Of a stretch of 64,000 bases of DNA, positions 56,460 through 64,000 are shown in pieces. The stretch lies in assembly GCA_030760725.1 (NCBI GenBank), contig JASWHV010000009.1, forward strand, positions 90,198,780 to 90,262,779. Direction: 5' to 3'. How positions within the stretch are numbered: the stretch's first letter is position 1; the number at the start of each line of letters is the position of its first letter. Below the pieces are notes generated by a model, which made no database searches, was not told the DNA's origin, and saw only the letters and a program-made list of their open reading frames with translations. A program made the translations under genes and the position numbers. The stretch comes from Neostapfia colusana. Its lineage: Eukaryota > Streptophyta > Magnoliopsida > Poales > Poaceae.

Positions 56460-57412
56460 GCACCAGGCCCTGGCAGTCCTACCCTGGCTCGAAAGCCGGG
56501 GTTTCATGCCTGTTGGAGTGTCCGAGTTCCTCACTAAGCTCGTACTCACCGGACCTCGACACTTGCTCATTTCCTTTTCTCTTGTCCTGAGGGGCCCCCA
56601 TGCTCACAGAGGCTCACCGGCTGCCGGGAACACGTCTGTTCCCCAGCCTTCTTCGGCTAGCGGAGGTGTTGGGCCGCAGCGTCCAGAGGCTGTGGCGGCT
56701 TCTCCGGCCCCCGAGTCAGTGCGGGTGCCTCCATCTCCTGTGCCGGTTGGACCAGCTCCTGCAACGGCAACGGCGGCGCCCGCTCCTCCTCCTTCATCTG
56801 TTCAAAGGTTAGTGGCTATCGATGCCATGGAAGAGCTGCGGCTGCAGTTGGCGCATCGCGAGTGCGCCGTTGCTGATCGAGAGCGAGCCGTGGCTACTGA
56901 GGAGAAGAAGGTCGCCAAGTGGCTGGAGGCTTGCGAGGGCAACCTGAAGGCCCGGGCCGAAGAGCTGGAGCTTCGGGAGACAGCTCTACCCGAGAGGGAG
57001 GAGCAGGCCTCCCGGGAGCGCCAGATGGTGGAGGAACTCAAGGCTTCGCGGTCCGTCGAGGCTAAGGCGGTCTGGAGCTTTGTCGGTGAAGCGGAGTCCG
57101 CTCTGGTGCCCCTCGGTTTCAGTCCTGTGAGGCCGGGGGCTCCGGAGCAGGGGCTGGCTCAAGACTATCGATGCTAAGCTGGGGCGGCTCGAGACTGTGG
57201 TTGCCGACGAGCTCGAGGCCGAGGGGAGGAACTTGGCGAAGGAGGTCGCCACGTACGTGTTGGCGTTCTTCCGGAGCCGGGACCCTTCCCTCTCTATGTA
57301 GCTGGTAAGACTGGGCCCCGTCGCCGAGCGGGAGGAAGCTGCCAGGGTTGAAGTCGGGAACGTGGCCGCCCTTGTCGCCTCCAGGTTCCAGAGGGAGTCC
57401 GGGGACTCCTAA
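56460..57412 (+). pseudogene. Putative gypsy type transposon protein, 3' part after D
   Basis: Continues the gene broken at 43737. The first 41 bases stay in frame across the excised D. A GT at 56501 and a pyrimidine-rich AG at 56590-56591 delimit a possible 91-bp intron whose removal keeps the frame, while reading through it meets a stop. From 56592 the protein runs through a Pro/Ala linker into a long charged coiled coil (about 56820-57080), as usual for this family. A frameshift lies near 57165. TAG at 57299-57301 stands where a Gln codon would fit, and a final stop lies at 57410-57412. Confidence 0.7.
56501..56591 (+). other. Candidate intron in the antisense gene of F
   Basis: Begins gtttcatgcc and ends ctcttgtcctgag, with a polypyrimidine tract before the AG. 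Splicing joins codons in frame and removes an in-frame stop. No transcript evidence is available here. Confidence 0.5.
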
Positions 57413-58005
57413 GTAGTCGTCCCCGCGGCCGGAAGGCCTTGTATCTTTTCTTTTTTTCTTTTGTTGAGTCTGTAACCCAGCTCATGGAGCTTTGAATGAA
57501 TGAATGGACTCTTAATTATTATGTCTGTTCCTTATCTTCTTCTTGGATTGGCCTGCCCGAGTCCTTAGCTCCGCAAGGTACTTGGAGGTCTTCACCAATC
57601 TTGAAGCCTTGCACAGACACCTTCCTCGGGTACTTGTTGTGTTAAGGGCCCAAGGGGTCTTCGGAGCTCACCCCGTGTGGACGAGGGAAGGTCTGGCTCT
57701 GCTGGCCACGTGGCAGACCCGGAGCTCTCCTATGAGGAGAGGGTGGTCCGGTCCGCGGGACACGTGGAGCCTTCGGAGGTCGCCCCTGCGGAAGGGAGCG
57801 AGGTCTGGCTCTGCCGACCACGTGGCAGGCCCGGGGCTATCCTCTGAGGAGAGGGGAGCTCCGGCCCCGCCGGACACGTGGGGCCTTCGGAGCCCACCCC
57901 TGCGGAGGGGGGCAGGGTCCGGTTCCTCCGGTCTCGAGCTGGACTAGTCAGGAGCTCCGATCTCCCTTCGTGCGGTTCTCGTAGTGGCCCCCTGGTAGGT
58001 GTGGC
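57413..58005 (+). other. 3' flank of the antisense gene with inverted LTR-type units
   Basis: 57413-57640 looks like a gene 3' end (T-rich tracts, tgaatgaatgaatgg). 57660-57935 holds GC-rich units with CACGTG at 57707, 57761, 57819 and 57875. They have the same orientation as the F LTR and the opposite orientation to the units of the G LTR at 58096 onward. Whether this is part of F or a separate fragment I cannot tell. Confidence 0.5.
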
Positions 58006-59234
58006 TGTCGGTACCCTCAATATGGGGTACCCCTGCGCACTGGGGAAACTGCCTAAGGACCTCGCCCCTCTCCGTGGGGAGAGCTTCGAGGGTGCCACGT
58101 GTCCAGCAGGGCCGGAGCTCCCACTCCTCAGAGGATAGCTCCGGGCCCGCCACGTGGTCAACAGAACCGGACCTCCCCTCTGCGTGGGGAGAGCTCCGAA
58201 GGCTCCACGTGTCTAGCGGGCCGGACCTCCCTCCCCTCAGAGGAGGGCTCCGGGCCCACCACGTGTTCAGCAGAGCCAGACCTCCCCCCTCCGCGGGGAG
58301 AGCTCCGAAGGCTCCATGTGTCCAGCGGGGCTGGACCTCCCTCTTATCAGAGGAGGGCTCCGGGCCCGCCATGTGGTCAGCAGAGCCGGACCTCCGCCCT
58401 CCACGGAGAGAGCTCCAAAGGCTCCACGTGTCCAGCGGGGCCGGACCTCCCTCTCCTCAGAGGAGATCTCCAGGCCCGCCACGTGGCCAGCAGAGCAGCG
58501 CTGCCTGCCCCGCGCGGTAGGCAGCAAGAGTAAAGACGCGTCATACCTTGCCCGTAGAAGGTATTCAAGACCCGCGCCTTCCCAAGGTCCGGAGACGCGG
58601 AGCACGCCTCTGTCAGGTGCCGTTGCGCCCAATCACATCGCAGTGAAGACTGGCGCGCCGCGTCAGAGACTGTGCGCCAATAAACACAGCGACAAGACAT
58701 CCCCTGCAGCCCCTGCCATCATCAACCACTACGACTAGCTTGCGGCATAGGCAGGGCGGCAGAACGAGGACTTGGAAGCCTTCGCCAGAGACAGCTACCG
58801 TCGTAACTGCAATATACGGTAGATGGCAGACAATCTCCCCGGGACCACCTGTCGGGTCCTGGGCCCACCTTGTAAGCCGCCCGAGCCTTGGACTATAAAA
58901 GGATCGGGTAGGCGACGTTAGCAAGGGTTCGCACCTTAGCAGTTCGGCTTTTACACACTCGCACCTGAGTCATTCGCACCCCAGCACTTAGGTCATCCCC
59001 AAGCTCAGAACTCCGGTTCTGAGCACCGAGCAATACAGAGAGCATCTGTGCTCACCGTGGACGTAGGGTTTTACGCTCCGGCGGCCTGAACCACGTAAAA
59101 ATCCCTGTGTCAAGCTTCTCCTTCCATCATCCCTAACGCGTAAGCTTTCCGTCAGTGACTAGCCCCTCCGAAAAAGAACCTACGCGGGCTGCCCAGAGCA
59201 GGCCCGGGGGAAGTGTCGACAACACACTTCGACA
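58006..59234 (+). repeat. 5' LTR of element G (1229 bp)
   Basis: Begins tgtcggtaccctcaatatgg and ends cttcgaca. It has about four 110-bp GC-rich units between 58080 and 58495. CACGTG occurs at 58096, 58151, 58206, 58260, 58425 and 58480, with decayed CATGTG versions between. A TATA box lies downstream at 58893. Confidence 0.85.
58893..58901 (+). promoter_or_regulatory. TATA box of the G LTR
   Basis: ctataaaag, about 400 bp downstream of the last CACGTG site. The same element is seen in the F LTR. Confidence 0.7.
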
Positions 59235-59236
59235 TT

Positions 59237-59254
59237 TGGCACGCCAGGTAGGGG
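59237..59254 (+). other. Primer binding site-like sequence of G
   Basis: TGGCACGCCAGGTAGGGG, 2 bp after the LTR end, matching that of E in position and in most bases. Confidence 0.75.
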
Positions 59255-59343
59255 GCTTTTCCCTTGCCTGACGAGCTTCCGCCGACGAACATAGCGAAGC
59301 TTCCTTCAGGGCAAGCTCTCCCCGCCCACATTCACGACAAACG

Positions 59344-60975
59344 GTGACCAGCGGGGACTACGTCTCGACACACTCAGGACGGAGTGTGTCGGTGCAAGCT
59401 GGAAGCCAGCAGCCGACTCCGGCAGCGCCGACTCCGGCAGCGCCGACTCCAACGAGCCCAAGATCCACTGCAGCGCTGAGTGTCTCCCACGGGAGCGCAC
59501 TAGCTGCAGAACGAGCACTACTGCGCAATCCACCTGCCGGGGACGCGCCTCATTCAGCGACCCAGCGGTGGATCCGTGACGTAGACCATCTCGTTGTCGC
59601 AGCCGCCCACCCTCAACTTCGGCGGGGACGACGTCCCAGTCAACCGGCTGTGTCACTGACGCGCACACCAATGGTTGACGGGCAGACGGCAGACTCCCTC
59701 TCCACCAGGATCCCATCGGCGGACCTGAGGTCGGAGCTGGAACGACGCCACCTGGGGAAGGATGCCCGAGTGGTCATCGAGCGACGGCGAGAAAGGCGTC
59801 GCAACCAAGAGGCCGGCGACAGCATGTCAACCGCCTCGACCCAGCCTGAGCCGCAGACGTTCGCTACGCGATCTCTGCCCCAGGCATACGCCACGCAGCA
59901 TATGCCACAGCTAAATGCCCTGCAAATGGTGCCCCAGGTCTATGGCGCAACCTTGCTCATACCGGGGTACACAGTGCCAACAGCGAACCAAGCGTTCGTG
60001 GCACCAACACCTGCAGCAACAGGAGCAGGTTGTGCGGCCCTGGCGCCACACCTTCGCTTCGCGAAGTGGCCGCGCAAGTTCCGGCCGCACCTGCCCGAGA
60101 AGTACGACGGCAGCGTCAACCCGGCGGAGTTCCTCCAGATCTACTTCACCGCCATCCTTGCTGCAGGAAGGGATGAGGCCGTCATGGCCAACTATTTCCC
60201 CGTCGCCTTGACCAGCCCAGCTCGGTCTTGGCTCATGAATCTCCCCCAGGTTCCATAACCTCCTGGGGAGAGCTCTGCCGGCAGTTCACTGCGAACTTCG
60301 GCAGATCCTACACCCGGCCTGGCATGGAGCTCGACCTCCACGCCATCCAATAACAGCCTGGAGAGACGCTGCGCTCCTTCATCCAGCGGTTCTCCCAGGT
60401 GTGGAACACCATCCTGCATATCCAAAATGCCTCTGTGGTGGTGGCGTTCTGGCAGGGTGTACGGGACAAGAAGATGCTCGAGAAGCTCGCGACCAGAGAA
60501 GTTTGCGACGTCTCAGAGCTCTTCAGCCTGGCGGACAAGTGTGCCAGGGCAGCAGAAGGGCGGAACTGGCACTCACAGCCAGCCTCCGAATCAGGAGGAC
60601 AGCCCGGATCTGGCGCTTCTTCCCATGGAAGCAGCAAGAAGATCAAGAACCAGGGCGGCGGCAAGATGAAGCCACCGACCGCAGCTCCCATTGCTGCAGC
60701 AGCAGCACCCAGTGGAGCTCGGGGGCCACGCCCCGACAAGAGGCAGCGACAGTCACCAGCTCCAGATGGTGACCAAGGCGAGTCGTGCCCCATGCACAAC
60801 ACCAGCAGCCATACTGCTGCTGAGTGCCGGGAGATTTAGAAGCTCGCGGAGCGCTTCCGCAGGGGGAAGCAACCGCGTGCTGACGCCTCTCCCTTCCGTC
60901 AAAGGGAGGGCAAGCAGAAGGTCGACACCCAATACAACATCGACCACCAGGCAGAGTTCCTGGAGCCTTAGCGCG
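59344..60975 (+). pseudogene. gag: gag of element G, frameshifted and with stops
   Basis: The frame from 59344 begins with GTG, not ATG, so the true start may be lost. It contains a Pro/Thr repeat (APTPAAPTP-like), the conserved block with HLPEKYDGSVNP and the FPVALTSPARSW region, then stops at 60258. The next Gag block is in another frame (60399-60839) and ends with a cysteine/histidine box (CPMHNTSSHTAAEC). A TAG at 60837-60839 stands in place of Gln. A short tail to 60975 has another stop. The order matches E and indicates a Tat-lineage Gag. Confidence 0.82.
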
Positions 60976-61249
60976 CCGTGAAGGCAGTACACAACCATGA
61001 GGACTCCAGCTCCAGCGACGATGAACCATGGCGGTAGCCCACTACGGCTGCATCGTCTTGAAGATGCCTACACCAACGGGCGTACTCAAGATATGTGGAG
61101 ACTGCACTGCTGCAGTTTCAGCCTTGGAAAAGCTCCAAGCATTTGCAGCAGCCCAAGAACCAGCCCCCGGCGGTGCAGAACCGGGCCAGCTCCACCCGAG
61201 TGCACGCCCCCGTGCCTCGGCCTCACCTTCCGGGGGCCGCCCAGGATCC

Positions 61250-61440
61250 GTCAACCTCCTGTCGGCCTGAGCAAATGGAAGAGGACATCCTGGGTCCCAC
61301 AAGGAGGGTCCGGGTTCACCTACCTCCTGTCGGCCTGAGCCAATGGAGGAAGACACCCTGGGTCCCCCAAGTAGGGTCCGGGTTCGCCTGCCTCTTGTCG
61401 GCCTGGTCCAATAGAGGAAGGTACCCCGGGGCTACCAGGA
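61250..61440 (+). repeat. 68-bp tandem repeat in G
   Basis: Three copies of a unit containing gtcggcctg, at 61261, 61329 and 61397, each 68 bp apart. The units include ggtccgggtt phrases. They lie at the junction between the gag-protease remnant and the integrase end, where pol has been lost. Confidence 0.75.
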
Positions 61441-61446
61441 GAAGCT

Positions 61447-61715
61447 GCGCAGGACCAGCTCCGGCGTGAAGATATCGACCTCGTCGACGAGACACGATTA
61501 CAAGCAACACTCCACAACGCACGGTCCCGGCTGGTGCTCCGGCGCTACCGCCAAAGGACCAAGCGCGTCTGGGAGCTACAAGAAGGCGACCTGGTGCCGC
61601 GGCGCACACTTTCTCGCGAAGGACCTATAAACTCTCCCCAGCCGGGAAGGTCCCTTCTGAGTCATGAAAGTTGCCGCCCCAGGTACATACGCCTCTCCAC
61701 CAAGGATGGGATCCA
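61447..61715 (+). pseudogene. pol: Integrase C-terminal remnant of G, truncated by H
   Basis: The frame contains RRYRQRTKRVWELQEGDLV and RRTLSREGP followed by a block ending STKDGI. From memory these fit the end of Tat-type integrases (a QVGDLVLRR-like and then an LATEDGT-like region). A small shift or deletion lies near 61630. H begins inside the last conserved block. Confidence 0.65.
61711..61715. repeat. Candidate target site of H (atcca)
   Basis: The five bases next to the LTR edge. The partner copy would be beyond the window. Confidence 0.35.
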
Positions 61716-64000
61716 TGACGGGACCCGACCTCCCGGTTCACATCACAGGGACGGGGCACCTTGCCCGGGAATCGCATTGGGTGGTGCCGTGTTAGGCGGC
61801 ACCCAACAGCACACACATAAGGAACAATGTATTACATAAATCAAAGGCGGAAGCTTACAATTGTTCTTCGCAAATAATTTGCATAAAATAGCTACAGCGG
61901 AAGTCTATACACAACTCACGTTGAATATCTAATAAGCACTCGAAAAGAGGTCCAGCCCGCGGACTCCTCTCGCTAGCAACACGAAAACATAGCAGCGGCT
62001 AGGTTCTCCAAGCGTGACATGACTCGGAAGTTCCCGAGTCTCACCGGACAACCTTATTTATAGCGTCGAAGTTTACCTGCAAAACCACTTATATAGCAAG
62101 AGTGAGCACAAAAGCTCAGCAAGGCTTAACCGTCTCTCCTAAAGCATGCAACTCTACATGAGGGCAACTTAATACCTAATCCTGTAATTTTGCGAAAAGA
62201 CTCACCTACGAGTTCATCCTTAACATTTCAGATTTTAGCCATAATAGTAGTGACCTTGCGCCCAGCAACATTGGAACTCCACAATCAAACAAGAAACGCT
62301 TCATTCCAATGTTACTTGTCCCAAGGTGAAAAATAAATTTAGTTTGCTCTATCTCTACTTCAAACAAGGTTCTCATGCAGTTTAACATAATCATAGCAGA
62401 AATTATACTTTTGCAAACTGTTCCCACACAACTTGCTTACTACGTCACAACACAGTGAGCAAGCGGTACTCATAACCACGAGGGACGGTGATTCGAATCA
62501 AACACTACCCAGATAACTCAACACATACGCCCGCCTCTGAAGACCCACATCTTGCGTCCTTCATTACGTCATATGTGGCAACCTTTCGCAGGACACTAGA
62601 CTGTAGAACCGGTCGCACTGTCTCGGGCTCATAGGTCTAACTAGATGATGTGGTATGCCTCTACAATCCAGTGAACCTGGTACATCGGTTTCCTGGTTCC
62701 CGTATATCAGTAAGCATCTGGTACACAACTCAAAACATGCTCAGCGGGGCTGCACACGCTTCGGTCCTTAACCGACACAGGCAGAGCTACTCGACCAAGA
62801 CCTCGTCTTGTCGCTGCCTAACCCCACTGCCCGGTCTCATCTTTAGAAATGTAAACTTTAGTTTGCCTCTCCCTTCCAACAATACTTATGTGATCCTGAA
62901 CTATAGCTCGCGAGTAGATTCCAACTACTCATCTTCTACCGGATGTCCTAGCCTATTTAGCACGGCCTTATTCTACAGCGATGAAATCATTCTACTCTTC
63001 ATCCCAGGGTTCTTTTTGGTCATGCAAGTGGAGTATAAAACATGTTTGACCTAATGCACATACAAACCTTGACCCATAGTAATGAACAAATGAAAAACTT
63101 TATAAAACAACTTAAATGCAAACCGGGGCTTGCCTTGGTTTTGCAGGTGACTAAAGTCAGAGATGTATGAAGTTAGTTTCTGATGACTTGAAGCTTAACC
63201 CCTGCCTTCTTGCTCCTTGATCAAATCCTCACTTATCCATGTTTAATCACTACACATTATGAATATGCATACATGTTTAATTATAAAACTTTTGTTAACA
63301 AGTGCTAAAGACAAGTTTAAAACTGGAACTCTGTTTAAGAATTTAAAATGACACTGGGGGTTAGTGGTTTGGTTCGGGTGAAGCAACATGATCAAGTGAT
63401 AATTACATTTCATCACTTGTGTGCTACTTATCTAAATAGGTTGAACAGGACAGTGGTGATCCAGAGCTCCAATGGAGCTGAAACTTTTCATGTGAGTTCC
63501 TGGTCACAAGAAAGTCATATGGACCAAAATTCAGAATATTTCACTAAGTAGATCACCCAGAACAATTCCCAAAGCCTTTAGGCAAAAAGGAATTAATTCT
63601 TAATAAATTTGCACTTTCATGCAAATTCAAGTGAACTAAAATTTCATACATAGCTTAGCGAGCATGCATGATTTTTTCTAGATTTTTGGATCTAAGGAAT
63701 GCTCAGAACTGAATTTCCATGTTTTGGAAATTCTCTGAAAATGTTTCTGTATTCATTTGAATACAGAAACTTGAAATCAGAATTACCCTAACTAAATCAA
63801 CTCCAAATCAGCTGAAACTTTTACAGAAGGCTCCTAATATCCTAAGTAATATCCTGGTAAAATTTGGGGATTTTTGGATGAACCAAACTCCCTCAAAAAT
63901 TCTTTTGCTGTAAAGCTTTAAAGAATTTTCCAGAATTTTCTATTGGTCTTCATGAAAATTGGGTTGCATATTTGGATAGAGTTTTTCATCCTGAATCAAA
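61716..64000 (-). repeat. LTR of element H, minus orientation, partial
   Basis: Reverse-complement match to the 3' half of C's LTR (about 25300-27709) with many substitutions. The outer edge reads tgacgggaccc, so the LTR ends ...gtcccgtca on the minus strand. It contains the R/U5 hairpin (62267-62313), the palindrome TGATTCGAATCA (62489-62500) and the GCAAGCCCCGGTTTGC motif (63118-63133). No primer site lies on its left, so it is probably the 3' LTR of a minus-strand element extending past the window. No gene is seen. Confidence 0.85.
62267..62313 (-). other. R/U5 hairpin, element H
   Basis: AACATTGGAA (62267-62276) pairs with TTCCAATGTT (62304-62313). The loop, read on the minus strand from 62301 to 62278, carries the same 24-nt string as in A and C, while the stem sequence is different. 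Confidence 0.75.

Larger units (their letters stand above)
58006..61715 (+). mobile_element. Element G: Tat-type gypsy element with most of pol deleted
   Basis: 5' LTR, primer-like site and broken gag are followed after a short protease or linker remnant by the integrase C-terminus. RT, RNase H and the integrase core are missing. Element H interrupts it at 61716, so its 3' end is outside the window. Its gag resembles E's, and its LTR resembles F's in inverted orientation. Confidence 0.8.

Overview
The window is plant intergenic DNA made almost entirely of nested LTR retrotransposons. I see no host gene, tRNA, rRNA or CRISPR array. The 3.4-4.6 kb LTRs, Ty3/gypsy pol proteins with a C-terminal chromodomain, initiator-tRNA-Met primer sites and a grass-type antisense ORF of the 'putative gypsy type transposon' family point to a repeat-rich grass genome (Poaceae). 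I cannot name the species.

Layout, using my own labels. B (before base 1 to 37331, minus strand) is a chromodomain gypsy element with a broken gag-pol (20739-16195) and an intact extra ORF (21987-21013). Each of its LTRs was later hit by another element. A (1699-16042, plus, TSD tgtat) sits in B's 3' LTR. C (23158-35785, plus, TSD cttga) sits in B's 5' LTR and lacks gag, protease and the integrase core. Beyond 37331 lie E (a decayed Tat-type gag-protease piece, 38180-40622), X (a 230-bp LTR end), and F (a minus-strand LTR at 40853-41933 followed by a plus-strand pseudogene of the gypsy-type-transposon family). D (43738-56454, plus, TSD catcg) interrupts that pseudogene. G (58006-61715, plus) is a deleted Tat-type element, and H (61716 to the window end, minus) is an LTR inserted into G.

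D is the only element that looks intact: LTRs of 3453 and 3451 bp in which I see one substitution and one 2-bp microsatellite difference, a primer site, a 259-aa first ORF (ORF0), an uninterrupted 1489-aa Gag-Pol and a polypurine tract. Its two proteins both begin like core histones. ORF0 carries the H3 tail motif TARKSTGG in exact H3 register (K9 and S10 aligned, with R2, P16, L20 and A21 also matching). Gag-Pol begins MAGRGKG, like plant H2A and H4. Gag-Pol ends in a chromodomain, a fold that in related proteins binds methylated H3 tails. I regard this apparent double histone mimicry as the most interesting signal in the window.

The second signal is RNA structure. The leaders of A and C contain a run of about a dozen hairpins in roughly 430 nt whose stems differ in sequence but keep pairing. 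The LTRs of A, C and H contain a hairpin with an almost invariant 24-nt loop and covarying stems, duplicated in C, plus a covarying 12-bp palindrome. C still carries all of this while having lost most of its coding capacity, which fits cis-acting signals used by a non-autonomous element moved in trans. Regulatory features elsewhere include CACGTG (G-box/ABRE-like) arrays with about 55-bp spacing in the F and G LTRs, and 3' splice-site-like sequences directly before the ORF0 and gag start codons.
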